Assembly: GCF_001544475.1 (NCBI RefSeq)
Contig: NZ_FCNW02000002.1
Span: forward strand, 1-64,000
Direction of reading: 5' to 3'
DNA length: 64,000 bases
From: Caballeronia humi
GTDB taxonomy: Bacteria > Pseudomonadota > Gammaproteobacteria > Burkholderiales > Burkholderiaceae
The stretch's first letter is position 1; each line of letters opens with the position of its first letter. Position numbers and translations under genes: made by a program. The notes below the pieces were generated by a model. That model worked only from the letters and a program-made list of their open reading frames with translations, was not told the origin of the DNA and did not search any database. Shown here piece after piece: positions 8,781 through 17,570 of the stretch.

Positions 8781-9020
8781 GCGCGTCATAAGTACCGTAT
8801 TTGCTGCAATGCGATGGGTACTTCAGGAAATAGTTTGGATGGCAAAGATATTTGGCTAGGGCTTAATGCTTTAAAGCGTGCCGACAACTAAAGGCATTGG
8901 TGCCGGACATCCAAATGTTTCCGCTGAAATGTGCCGTTACCAACTGCAGCAGATATTTCTTCGCGAGCCGCTTAACATCCGCTCCATGTCCCGGCGATCG
9001 ATCGGGATCTGGAGAAGCTC

Positions 9021-9386
9021 ATGAAACGCGCAGCACTTGTGGTGGTGATGGCCGGCAGCCTGGCGATGGCAGGACAAGCGTCCGCGCACGGCCACGGTGG
9101 CGGGGGCGGCGGCGACGGCGGCGCGATCGTGGGCGCGCTCATCGGCGGCGCGGTGCTGGGAGCGCTCGTCGGGTCGGTGGCGAACTCGGCGCCTGTGTAT
9201 GCCGAACCGGCTCCTGTCTATGCGCAGCCCGTCTACGCCGCGCCGGCTTATGCGCAGCCGGTATATACCCAGCCGGTGTATGCGCAACCCGCGCCGCCGC
9301 CGCCGGGATATTGTTTCGATAACTATCGTCGCGCGTATGTGGCTTGTGGTCCGGCACCGCAACCGGGCTATGCGCCGGGCTGGTGA
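9021..9386 (+). CDS. Small secreted/outer-surface Gly- and Pro/Tyr-rich protein
   Basis: 121 aa. Signal peptide MKRAALVVVMAGSLAMAGQASA; then HGHGGGGGGDGG, a hydrophobic Gly-zipper-like segment IVGALIGGAVLGALVGS (about 38-54), a run of PVYA/QPVY repeats (about 58-93), and a Cys-containing C-terminus. The Gly-zipper membrane segment plus Pro/Tyr repeats resembles YMGG/glycine-zipper surface proteins. Function unknown. RBS CTGGAGAAGCTC precedes ATG 9021. Confidence 0.75.
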   Translation: MKRAALVVVMAGSLAMAGQASAHGHGGGGGGDGGAIVGALIGGAVLGALVGSVANSAPVYAEPAPVYAQPVYAAPAYAQPVYTQPVYAQPAPPPPGYCFDNYRRAYVACGPAPQPGYAPGW

Positions 9387-9499
9387 CCGCCCTTACTTCA
9401 AGAGTGTGCGATGCGGCACGCTGATTGCGATCTAGTCGATACGGGCGTTGCGACGGCTTGGTTGCCACGCGCGATCGGCACACTCTGATGGAGACTGCA

Positions 9500-9871
9500 A
9501 TGAAAGCGACCACAAAGAACATTCTGATTACAGCGATGGTGTTGGGCCTGTCCGGCGGTGCGTATGCGCAGGCGGGCGGCGGAGGAGCGGGCATGGGTGG
9601 GGCCGGCGGTGGCAATTCGGGCAGCACAGCCGCGCCGGCCGCGGGCATGGGTCAGGGCGGCGGCATGAACTCGGGCGGCGGCGGTTTGAATCAAGGCACT
9701 GGCAAGAACCAGGGAATGGGCGGCGCACCCGATGGATCGGCCGGGATGGGTTCGGGCAAGAGCGGGATGTCCAATGACATGAACAACGATTCATCGCAAG
9801 GGACGATGCAGCGGAAAGCGCCGAATGACTCGGGCACAAGCTCCGGCAGCGGCATGAAGAAGGCTTATTAG
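9500..9871 (+). CDS. Secreted Gly/Ser/Met-rich protein of unknown function
   Basis: 123 aa starting at ATG 9500, which has GGAG 6-7 nt upstream; an in-frame ATG at 9488 overlaps that RBS and is less likely. Signal peptide to about residue 21 (LGLSGGAYAQA), then a low-complexity chain of GGG, GMG and NSG units ending SGSGMKKAY. No cysteine, no domain. Such proteins are common near stress-response genes in Burkholderiaceae, but no function can be assigned. A strong terminator follows. Confidence 0.7.
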   Translation: MKATTKNILITAMVLGLSGGAYAQAGGGGAGMGGAGGGNSGSTAAPAAGMGQGGGMNSGGGGLNQGTGKNQGMGGAPDGSAGMGSGKSGMSNDMNNDSSQGTMQRKAPNDSGTSSGSGMKKAY

Positions 9872-9900
9872 ACGCCTGAAGTTTTCGCGCCTTGAAACGG

Positions 9901-9937
9901 GCGCGCCCGGATCGTTCGATCCGGGCGCGCTTTTTTT
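9901..9937 (+). terminator. Strong rho-independent terminator
   Basis: A perfect 13-bp GC-rich stem (GCGCGCCCGGATC at 9901-9913, complement at 9918-9930) with loop GTTC and seven T residues at 9931-9937, 30 nt downstream of the Gly-rich gene. It also separates that gene from the convergent transglycosylase. Confidence 0.92.
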
Positions 9938-9951
9938 GGGCCTGCGCCAGG

Positions 9952-10500
9952 CTATTTGCCGTCGCCGGAAGGCGCGATCGGTTCGAAGCTCTTTGCGCGC
10001 AAGCTGACCTTCTCCGCGTAAGCCGACGATCCGCCATAATTTTTCAGCGCGACGTCGACATCGCCTTGCGCGGACTTGAGATAGCCGTGCAGGATCGCTG
10101 ATCCCGTTTCGATGTTCGCCTCCGGGTCCGTCAAATCGACATTGTGCACAAGCCGCTTGTGCGCGGCCGGCACGACCTGCATCAGGCCAGTCGCGCCGTT
10201 GGCGCCCTTGGCCCTTTCCTTGAAGCGCGATTCGATGGAGATGATCGCGAGCAGCAGCGCGGGAGGCAGAGAATACTTCGATGCCGACGACATGACCGCC
10301 GCCGAAATCTGCTCGGCCTTCTCCCGCGCGACGCCGAACTTCTGCGAAATGACGCGCGAGATCTGATGACCGGTCTGCTCGTCCGCCGAGGGGCTTTGCG
10401 CGGCCTCCTGCGCGCCCGCGCCCTGCGTGAGGGCGAGCGAAAGAAGCGGCAGAAGGAGGATTCGGCGCATGTCGGTGAGCGGTTTTAGCAAAAACCGCAT
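9952..10500 (-). CDS. Lytic transglycosylase (SLT domain)
   Basis: About 182 aa from ATG 10500, or 172 aa from ATG 10470 (MRRILLLPLL); neither has a strong RBS and both keep a signal peptide ending near GAGAQ. The SLT fold is shown by the catalytic glutamate in AIISIESRFK followed by GATGLMQVVP and the later AILHGYLKS and ALKNYGGSSAYA. Such enzymes cleave peptidoglycan glycan strands to 1,6-anhydromuropeptides in the periplasm; small forms often open the wall for secretion systems, but no secretion gene is next to it. The TTG further upstream (10527) is unlikely. Confidence 0.85.
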   Translation of the reverse strand: MRFLLKPLTDMRRILLLPLLSLALTQGAGAQEAAQSPSADEQTGHQISRVISQKFGVAREKAEQISAAVMSSASKYSLPPALLLAIISIESRFKERAKGANGATGLMQVVPAAHKRLVHNVDLTDPEANIETGSAILHGYLKSAQGDVDVALKNYGGSSAYAEKVSLRAKSFEPIAPSGDGK

Positions 10501-10629
10501 TGTACAGACAATAAAAATTCCTTGCAAATCATGAGTTTGCCGCTAATCGCCGCAATATGTTGAAGTAAGCGGACAACGGGTATGCGCGATGCTCAAGGTG
10601 AGTTCACCACACATCCCCGGAGAGTCACC

Positions 10630-10890
10630 ATGTCGAACATCCGCCTTGCGGCCACCCGTTTGTCGATGGCCGCCTTGCTCGCCGCGAGCGCCGTCTGCGC
10701 TCAGGCGCAAACGGCCGGTACACCGTCGAACGGAAGCACCACCACGCGCGCCGCAACCAAAGCCGACTTAAAGAATCTCGAACAGAACGGCTACAAGCCG
10801 AAGGCATCCGATCCGCAATATCCGAACGACGTGCAGGCCGCCGAGAAGAAAGCGCAAGGCGGAGCGAGCGCGCCCGCGGCATCGAAATAA
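10630..10890 (+). CDS. DUF4148 domain periplasmic protein
   Basis: 86 aa from ATG 10630 with GGAGAG upstream; the frame extends to 10582 but without a good RBS. Signal peptide to about residue 26 (SAVCAQAQ), then a DUF4148-like region: TKADLKNLEQNGYKP followed by DPQYPNDVQAAEKKA. DUF4148 is a small secreted family abundant in Burkholderiales with no known function. Ends in an Ala-rich tail. Confidence 0.8.
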   Translation: MSNIRLAATRLSMAALLAASAVCAQAQTAGTPSNGSTTTRAATKADLKNLEQNGYKPKASDPQYPNDVQAAEKKAQGGASAPAASK

Positions 10891-10903
10891 AGGATCGATG
10901 TAG

Positions 10904-12325
10904 CTAGCGCGCTTCGGTCCGACTCGCGGCCTTGCGTCCCGAGGCCGAGATGCCAGCTCCCGCTTCCGGCGAGAGACGGGCGAACATCGGCCAGGAGCAG
11001 AGCACGACCGCCGCCGTCACGAGAAACGCACACGCGAGTTGCCAGCGTTCGGCGTGCGCGCTGCCGGATAGCAGCATGGTGATCTGGATCGTTCCCGCCG
11101 CGACCGTCACGCCGACCGCCTTCATTAACTGCTGCGCCGTGCCCTGAAACGACGTCGCGGCGGCGAGTCTCGGGCGCGGTACGTCGGCGAAGGCAAGCGC
11201 GCCCATCGTCGCGAAGGAAAGCGAGCGGCTGAGGCCGCCGAGAAGCAGCAGCAGGAAAATCGCGGCGGCGGGCCACGCCTGCGACATCGTCGAGCAGACC
11301 GTGAGCACCACCGCGAACGACACGCTTCCCCCACACAACACCGCGCCCACCGAGAAGTGGCGCAGCGCGAGCGATGTCATCGGCCGCATGCAGAACGAGC
11401 CGAGCGCGCTCGCGAACGTGATGAGGCCGCTCGACGTCGCGCTGTAGCCGAAGCCCGCCTGCAAGGTCAGCGGCACGAGAAACGGCAGCGCTCCGGCGCC
11501 CGCGCGAAACAGGCTGCCGGCGATCGTCGCGGCATGGAAGGTAGGAATCGCGAGCAGCGAAAAGTCGACGGCCGGATTCTCCACGCGCTGGCAATGCCGC
11601 ACCGCGAGCCAGAAGAGCAGCGCGCCGCACGCGACGCTCACCCACGGCAGCCCATCGGGCAGCACACCGCGTCCGGCGCTTTCGATGCCGATCATGAAGA
11701 GACTCAGCGACACGCCGACGAGCAGCATGCCGTGCACGTCGGGCGGTATCGCGGGCTCGGGCTCCGAGGGCGGCAGCAGGCGCCACGTCAGCAGCATCCC
11801 GAAGATGCCGACCGGCACGTTGACCCAGAAGATCGCGCGCCATGAGAGCGCGTCGGTCAGAAAACCGCCGAGCGGCGGGCCGAGCAATGGGCCGATCAGC
11901 GCGGGCATCGTGAGCCAGGTCGTCGCCTGGAGCAACTCTTCGCGCCGCACGCCGCGAAAGAGGATCAGCCGCCCGACGGGCACCATCATCGCGCCGCCCA
12001 ACCCTTGCACGATGCGCGCGGCGATCAGCGTCGCGAGACTCGTCGATGCCGCGCACGCGATCGATGCGAGCGTGAATGTCGCGATCGCCCACATGAAGAC
12101 GCGCCGCGCGCCGAAGCGGTCGGCGACCCAGCCGCTCGCCGGGATGAACACCGTCAGCGCGACGAGGTACGCGGTGATCGCGCTGCTCAGATGCACGGGA
12201 TCGACGCCGAGATCGCGTGCCATCGACGGGATGGCCGTCGCGACGATCGTGCCGTCCATGTTCTGCATGAAGAGCGCGCTCGCGACGACGGCGGCGGTGA
12301 GGCGAAAGTTTCCTTGGGTTTTCAC
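10904..12325 (-). CDS. DHA2-family MFS drug exporter
   Basis: 473 aa, start GTG 12325 (no in-frame ATG close by). About 13-14 hydrophobic segments; N-terminal FMQNMDGTIVATAIPSMARD and the motif A region GWVADRFGARRVF are typical of EmrB/QacA-like DHA2 exporters, with motif C-like GPLLGPPLGGFL. These are proton-driven multidrug exporters in the inner membrane. No EmrA-like partner is adjacent. Divergent from the GlxA-family regulator, with an 82-bp shared promoter region, so that regulator could also act on it. Confidence 0.88.
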   Translation of the reverse strand: MKTQGNFRLTAAVVASALFMQNMDGTIVATAIPSMARDLGVDPVHLSSAITAYLVALTVFIPASGWVADRFGARRVFMWAIATFTLASIACAASTSLATLIAARIVQGLGGAMMVPVGRLILFRGVRREELLQATTWLTMPALIGPLLGPPLGGFLTDALSWRAIFWVNVPVGIFGMLLTWRLLPPSEPEPAIPPDVHGMLLVGVSLSLFMIGIESAGRGVLPDGLPWVSVACGALLFWLAVRHCQRVENPAVDFSLLAIPTFHAATIAGSLFRAGAGALPFLVPLTLQAGFGYSATSSGLITFASALGSFCMRPMTSLALRHFSVGAVLCGGSVSFAVVLTVCSTMSQAWPAAAIFLLLLLGGLSRSLSFATMGALAFADVPRPRLAAATSFQGTAQQLMKAVGVTVAAGTIQITMLLSGSAHAERWQLACAFLVTAAVVLCSWPMFARLSPEAGAGISASGRKAASRTEAR

Positions 12326-12407
12326 GCGTCTGGTCTTTGCGGGAAGACGGCCAGTCTAAAGCGAGCCGTACTAGAATGCCTGAACCTTTTTGCCTGAACG
12401 ACACGAC

Positions 12408-13427
12408 ATGACACGTCCCGCCGTGCCGCGAGCGCCCGACACCCCGCCGACCGCCGATGGCATGCACGACCTGCGTGTGACGCGCTACGGCTTTCTGTTG
12501 CTCAACGACTTCTCGCTGATCGCGCTCGCAGCCGCCGTCGATCCGTTGCGCATCGCGAACATGATCATCGGACGCAAGGTGTACGAGTACGAGCTGATCG
12601 GCGTCGATCATGAAGTCACGCGGTCGAGCGACGGCATCCGCGTCGTTCCCGATACCGCGATGGCCGATGGCGGCGCGTACGATGCGGTCTTCGTCGTCGG
12701 TCCGAATCCGATTCCGAAGAAGGGCATCGGCGCGTTGCTCGACTGGCTGCGCTTGCAGGCGCGACACGGCGTGGCGCTCGGCGGACTGGATACGGGCAGT
12801 TACTTTCTCGCGCGCGCGGGGCTCCTGAACGGCTATCGATGCACGATTCACTGGGAAGATCAGGACGCCCTCGTCGAGCAGTTTCCGCGCCTGACGGTAT
12901 CGAACCGTTTATACGAAGCCGATCGCGACCGCTATACGTGCAGCGGCGGCATAGCGCCGCTTGATCTGATGGTGCATCTGCTCGGCGCCGCGCCCGGCAG
13001 CCGGTCGCTCGCGGCGCGCGTGCTCGAACTGCTCGTCGCCGAACGGCGCAGTCACGAGCAGCGCCAGCGCACGTCGCTGCGCCAGTACATGGGCGCCGAG
13101 CACGCGAAGCTCGAAGAAGCGCTGCAGTACATGGAGAGCAACGTCGAAGAGGCATTGTCCGTGGCCGAGATCGCCGCGTATCTGGAGGTATCGCAGCGGC
13201 AGCTCGAACGCTGGTTCCAGGAGCGGCTCGGCAAGACGCCCGCGCAGGCGTACATCGAAATCCGGTTGCTGCGCGCGCGACAGTTGCTGTATCGCACGTC
13301 GAAGCCGCTCGAAGAGGTGTGCGCGCGCACCGGCTTCGCATCGACGACGCATTTCGCCACGCGCTATAAAGCGCAGTTCCAGATCTCCCCCAGCGCCGAT
13401 CGCCGGCGCTATCAAAACGCGCTTTAG
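12408..13427 (+). CDS. GlxA-family AraC-type transcriptional activator, probably of creatine catabolism
   Basis: 339 aa from ATG 12408; the frame extends to a TTG at 12390. N-terminal DJ-1/PfpI (class I glutamine amidotransferase-like) domain (about 20-190) and a C-terminal AraC helix-turn-helix pair (about 230-335; SVAEIAAYLEVSQRQLERWF and ARTGFASTTHFATRY). This architecture is shared by GbdR/CdhR/SouR-type regulators of betaine, carnitine and sarcosine use. Its position directly before creatinase and glyA suggests it senses creatine or a product. An inverted repeat lies in the gap before creatinase. Confidence 0.88.
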   Translation: MTRPAVPRAPDTPPTADGMHDLRVTRYGFLLLNDFSLIALAAAVDPLRIANMIIGRKVYEYELIGVDHEVTRSSDGIRVVPDTAMADGGAYDAVFVVGPNPIPKKGIGALLDWLRLQARHGVALGGLDTGSYFLARAGLLNGYRCTIHWEDQDALVEQFPRLTVSNRLYEADRDRYTCSGGIAPLDLMVHLLGAAPGSRSLAARVLELLVAERRSHEQRQRTSLRQYMGAEHAKLEEALQYMESNVEEALSVAEIAAYLEVSQRQLERWFQERLGKTPAQAYIEIRLLRARQLLYRTSKPLEEVCARTGFASTTHFATRYKAQFQISPSADRRRYQNAL

Positions 13428-13475
13428 ACGCTCCTCGGTAAAAACCCTCGCCGACGAATTCGCAAAGGACGGCGT

Positions 13476-13499
13476 CGAATCCGGAAATGTTCGGATTCG
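13476..13499. promoter_or_regulatory. Inverted repeat upstream of creatinase
   Basis: CGAATCCG (13476-13483) and CGGATTCG (13492-13499) form an 8-bp perfect dyad with an 8-nt spacer, 55-78 nt before the creatinase start. It could be an operator for the adjacent GlxA-family activator or a terminator of the regulator gene; there is no T-run, which favours an operator. Confidence 0.45.
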
Positions 13500-13553
13500 C
13501 CGAACTCCTACCATGGGCTCCAGTGAAATCACTTTCCAACAAGGAGCGAGCGA

Positions 13554-14765
13554 ATGAAACTGGAAAACCTGATCCGCATCGAGAACGGCGAAAAAGTGCA
13601 GCACACGTTCTCGGATGCCGAATACGCGAATCGTCAGGCGAAGCTGCGCGATTTGATGGCGCGCGAGAACATCGACGCTGTGCTGTTCACGTCGTATCAC
13701 AACATCAACTACTACGCGGACTTCCTGTACTGCTCGTTCGGGCGCAAGTACGGGGTCGTCGTGACGCAGAAGAAGGTGGTGTCGATCAGCGCGAATATCG
13801 ATGGCGGGCAGCCGTGGCGGCGCACGGTCGGTGACTACAACGTCGTCTACACCGACTGGCAGCGCGACAATTTCTTTCGCGCTGTGCAGGGCGAGATCGA
13901 GAACAAAGGGCGCGTGGGTGTCGAGTTCGACCAGATGCCGGTCGACGTGCTCGCCAAGCTGAAGGCAGCGCTGCCCGACGCAGAGTTCGTCGATATCAGC
14001 GGAGAGACGATGCGCATGCGCATGATCAAGTCGGCGGAAGAGATCGAGGTCATCAAAAACGGCGCGGCTGTGTGCGATGTGGGCGGCGCAGCGCTTGCGG
14101 CTGCGGTGCACGAAGGCGTGCCGGAGCACGAGGTCGCGCTGGCCTCCACGCAGGCGATGGTGCGCGAGATCGCTCGCCGCTATCCGCATTCGGAACTGAT
14201 GGACACGTGGACGTGGTTCCAGTCCGGCATCAACACCGACGGCGCGCACAACCCCGTCACGACGCGCAAGGTGCAAAAGGGCGACATCCTGAGCCTCAAC
14301 TGCTTCTCGATGATCGCGGGCTACTACACGGCGCTCGAACGCACGATGTTCTTCGATCATTGTTCCGATGAGCATCTGCGCCTGTGGAAGATCAACGTGG
14401 AAGTGCACGAGGCGGGGCTCAAGCTGATCAAGCCGGGCGCGCGTTGCAGCGACATCGCGCACGAGCTGAACAAGATCTACGCCGAGTACGGCCTGCTGAA
14501 ATACCGCACGTTCGGCTACGGCCATTCGTTCGGCGTGCTCTCGCATTACTACGGCCGCGAGGCGGGGCTCGAACTGCGCGAGGATATCGATACGGTGCTG
14601 GAAGAGAACATGGTCGTTTCGATGGAACCGATGATCATGCTGCCCCAAGGCCTGCCCGGTGCGGGCGGCTATCGCGAACACGACATCCTCGTGATCGGCA
14701 AGAAGGACGCGACCAACATCACGGGCTTTCCATACGGTCCTGAGAAAAACATCATTGCGGCCTGA
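13554..14765 (+). CDS. Creatinase (creatine amidinohydrolase)
   Basis: 403 aa, the usual creatinase length. It hydrolyses creatine to sarcosine and urea. From memory the sequence is very close to the Pseudomonas enzyme: FTSYHNINYYADFLYCSFGR near the N-terminus, MDTWTWFQSGINTDGAHNP, YYTALERT and GYGHSFGVLSHYYGREAG in the pita-bread catalytic domain, including the His of the active site. Unlike related metallo-aminopeptidases, creatinases do not use metal. RBS CAAGGAGCGAGCGA before ATG 13554. It lies between a GlxA-type activator and glyA, so the block likely feeds creatine carbon via sarcosine and glycine to serine. Confidence 0.95.
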   Translation: MKLENLIRIENGEKVQHTFSDAEYANRQAKLRDLMARENIDAVLFTSYHNINYYADFLYCSFGRKYGVVVTQKKVVSISANIDGGQPWRRTVGDYNVVYTDWQRDNFFRAVQGEIENKGRVGVEFDQMPVDVLAKLKAALPDAEFVDISGETMRMRMIKSAEEIEVIKNGAAVCDVGGAALAAAVHEGVPEHEVALASTQAMVREIARRYPHSELMDTWTWFQSGINTDGAHNPVTTRKVQKGDILSLNCFSMIAGYYTALERTMFFDHCSDEHLRLWKINVEVHEAGLKLIKPGARCSDIAHELNKIYAEYGLLKYRTFGYGHSFGVLSHYYGREAGLELREDIDTVLEENMVVSMEPMIMLPQGLPGAGGYREHDILVIGKKDATNITGFPYGPEKNIIAA

Positions 14766-14831
14766 CGCTTCTCGAACGAACCAGTCTTGCGGCCGCGTAG
14801 GTCGCAAGACGAAACACACGCAGGAGAATCC

Positions 14832-16091
14832 ATGTTTTCAGCGGCACAAACCATCGCGGGCTTCGACCCCGAACTCGCCGATGCGATGCGCCAGGAGCGG
14901 CATCGACAGGAGGAGCACATCGAGCTGATCGCGTCCGAGAACTACGCGAGTCCGCGCGTGCTCGAAGCGCAGGGCTCGGTGCTGACCAACAAGTACGCGG
15001 AAGGCTATCCGGGCAAGCGCTACTACGGCGGCTGCGAGCATGTGGACGTGGTCGAATCGCTCGCGATCGCGCGTGCGAAGCGCCTCTTCGCCGCCGATTA
15101 CGCCAACGTCCAGCCGCACAGCGGATCGCAGGCGAACGCGGCGGTCTACATGGCGCTGCTCGCACCGGGCGACACGATCCTCGGCATGAGCCTCGCGCAC
15201 GGCGGGCATTTGACGCACGGTGCGAAGGTATCGTTTTCCGGCAAGCTGTATCGCGCGGTGCAGTATGGCGTCGATACGGCGAGCGGGCTGATCGATTACG
15301 ACGAAGTCCAGCGGCTTGCGCACGAACACAAGCCGAAGATGATCGTCGCGGGCTTCTCGGCGTATTCACGCGTGCTCGACTTCGCGCGCTTTCGGGCGAT
15401 TGCGGATAGCGTCGGCGCGTATTTGTTCGTCGATATGGCGCACGTCGCGGGGCTCGTCGCGGCAGGGCTGTATCCGAACCCGGTGCCGTTCGCCGACGTC
15501 GTCACGACGACAACGCACAAGACCTTGCGCGGTCCGCGCGGCGGGTTGATCCTCGCGCGGTCGAACGAGGAGATCGAGAAGAAACTGAATGCGATGGTCT
15601 TCCCCGGCACCCAAGGCGGACCGTTGATGCACGTGATCGCGGCGAAGGCTGTCGCGTTCAAGGAAGCGCTCGGCGCGGAGTTCGTCGATTACCAGAAGGC
15701 GACGCTCGCGAACGCGCGCGCGATGGTGAAGGTGTTCATCGAGCACGGATACGACGTCGTATCGGGCGGCACGGACGATCACCTGTTCCTCGTGAGCCTG
15801 GTCGCGCGCGGCATCACGGGCAAGGATGCGGATGCCGCGCTCGGCCGTTCGCACATCACGGTCAACAAGAACACGGTGCCGAACGATCCGCAGTCGCCGT
15901 TCGTGACGAGCGGCATCCGCATCGGCACGCCGGCGATTACGACGCGCGGCTTCACAGAGGCCGATGCATCGCTTACGGCAAGGCTCATCTGCGACGTGCT
16001 CGACGATATCGGCAATGAGCATGTGCAGGCGCGCGTGCGGGAGGAGGTGTCGAGGCTGTGCGCGCGGTATCCGGTGTACGCGGGGGTTTAA
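14832..16091 (+). CDS. glyA: Serine hydroxymethyltransferase (second glyA copy type)
   Basis: 419 aa from ATG 14832 with AGGAG upstream. PLP enzyme interconverting glycine and serine with 5,10-methylene-tetrahydrofolate. Motifs: [46 protein letters not shown] and the PLP lysine in [15 protein letters not shown]. Because housekeeping glyA is normally elsewhere in these genomes, this is probably a catabolic copy serving creatine-derived glycine. A hairpin GTCTTGCG/CGCAAGAC (14784-14810) lies in the 66-nt gap after creatinase and may modulate expression. Confidence 0.95.
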   Translation: MFSAAQTIAGFDPELADAMRQERHRQEEHIELIASENYASPRVLEAQGSVLTNKYAEGYPGKRYYGGCEHVDVVESLAIARAKRLFAADYANVQPHSGSQANAAVYMALLAPGDTILGMSLAHGGHLTHGAKVSFSGKLYRAVQYGVDTASGLIDYDEVQRLAHEHKPKMIVAGFSAYSRVLDFARFRAIADSVGAYLFVDMAHVAGLVAAGLYPNPVPFADVVTTTTHKTLRGPRGGLILARSNEEIEKKLNAMVFPGTQGGPLMHVIAAKAVAFKEALGAEFVDYQKATLANARAMVKVFIEHGYDVVSGGTDDHLFLVSLVARGITGKDADAALGRSHITVNKNTVPNDPQSPFVTSGIRIGTPAITTRGFTEADASLTARLICDVLDDIGNEHVQARVREEVSRLCARYPVYAGV

Positions 16092-16178
16092 GACTTACCG
16101 GCGGCGAAGGCTCGCGATACCATACGCCGATGCTCCGCTGCACGATGCGGCGGAGCGCCACCGCCGCTCAATAAAACG

Positions 16179-17402
16179 ATGACGGACGACACAGGAACGG
16201 GGACACCATCGCTTACCCGCGCGCAGACGCTCACGCTCGCGGCAAGTCTATCCTTAGGCAGCGCGATCGCGCTGGGCCTGACGCGCTTCGCGTACGCGTT
16301 GCTCCTTCCCTCGATGAAGGCCGATCTCGGCTGGACCTTCGCCCAGGCGGGCGCGATGAATACAGCGAACGCGCTCGGGTATCTGCTCGGCGCGCTCGTG
16401 TTTCCGCTGTGCGCGCGACGCTGGCCGGCGGGAACGTGCTTCGTCGCGGGATGCGTGGTGACTGCGCTCGTGATGGCGGTGAGCGGCGTGATCTCCGATA
16501 CGAGTGCGTTGCTTGCACAGCGCGTCGCGACCGGGGTCAGCAGCGCGTTCATCTTCATCGGCGGAGGTGTACTGGCGGCGCGGCTGGCCTCCTCGCATCC
16601 GCGCGATGCCGGGCTCGTGCTCGGCTTGTACTACGGCGGCGCGGGGTGGGGCATCGTGGTGTCGGCGTTGCTCGTGCCTTTCAGCATTGGTGGCGGCGTG
16701 CACGGGTGGCAGTGGGCGTGGTTTGCGCTGGCTGCGGCGTGTGCGGTGCTTTCGGTCGTGGCGATTGTCGCTGCGCGGCGGATCGAACGTGGTGGCGCGC
16801 AGATGCAGGCGAGTGCAGAACCCGCGCGAGGCGGTGCGGTGGACGCTCCGACGTGGCCGCGTTTCGCCTTTGCGCTCGGCGGGTACTTCTTCTTTGGCGT
16901 CGGCTATATCGGCTACATGACGTTCATCATCGCGCTCTTGCGCAACGGCGGGATGAGCGCTTCGGTCGTGACGGCGTTCTATGTGCTGCTCGGACTCGCA
17001 ACGGTGGTCTCGGCGCGGCTCTGGTCTGGGCTGCTAAACCGCATGCGCGGCGGACAGGCGCTGGCCGTGCTCAACGGACTGCTCGCGTTCGCGACGGTAA
17101 TGCCGGTGGTGTTCGCGTCGACGATGGTTGCGTTTCTTTCCGGAGCACTTTTCGGGGCGACGTTTTTGTCTGCGGTGGCATCGACCACAGCATTTGTGCG
17201 GCACAACTTTCCGCCCGCGCGGTGGGCTCAAGGGATCAGCGCTTTTACGATCGTGTTCGCGTTCGGGCAGATCGTCGGGCCGATGGTCATCGGGTATATC
17301 TCCGATGGCGCAGGGCTCGCGCGCGGGCTTCTGTATTCGTCGATATTGCTCGCGGTGGGGGCGGCGCTGGCGGGGGTGCAGAAAGGGTTGGCCGGGCGGT
17401 GA
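16179..17402 (+). CDS. YbfB/YjiJ-family MFS transporter
   Basis: 407 aa, twelve predicted membrane segments. The N-terminal GLTRFAYALLLPSMKADLGW followed by NTANALGYLLGA is characteristic of the YbfB/YjiJ family. Substrate unknown; its place after creatinase-glyA hints at an amine or amino-acid derivative, but the 87-nt gap leaves operon membership open. GC-rich with many GTG/GCG codons, like its neighbours. Confidence 0.85.
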   Translation: MTDDTGTGTPSLTRAQTLTLAASLSLGSAIALGLTRFAYALLLPSMKADLGWTFAQAGAMNTANALGYLLGALVFPLCARRWPAGTCFVAGCVVTALVMAVSGVISDTSALLAQRVATGVSSAFIFIGGGVLAARLASSHPRDAGLVLGLYYGGAGWGIVVSALLVPFSIGGGVHGWQWAWFALAAACAVLSVVAIVAARRIERGGAQMQASAEPARGGAVDAPTWPRFAFALGGYFFFGVGYIGYMTFIIALLRNGGMSASVVTAFYVLLGLATVVSARLWSGLLNRMRGGQALAVLNGLLAFATVMPVVFASTMVAFLSGALFGATFLSAVASTTAFVRHNFPPARWAQGISAFTIVFAFGQIVGPMVIGYISDGAGLARGLLYSSILLAVGAALAGVQKGLAGR

Positions 17403-17570
17403 GGGGAAGGTAATCAATTCCTCCCAACGAATTAGGAGTTTTCCAGTACAACACGGCAGGTCAAGTCAATAGTCTCTCGGGCATTCCAAAGTCAGCCACG
17501 AGAGACATTGCGTGGGCGCATCAATGAAGCATTCCGGCAATGCGCAAGAATCGCGATCAAAAGAAAAAGA

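Noticed and set aside
10791..12851. 686-aa minus-strand frame over the DHA2 exporter and regulator
   Set aside because: It runs through two genes in another frame and has no motif; the 473-aa exporter is clearly the real gene.
12909..14819. 636-aa minus-strand frame opposite creatinase
   Set aside because: Shadow of a highly conserved enzyme on the plus strand.
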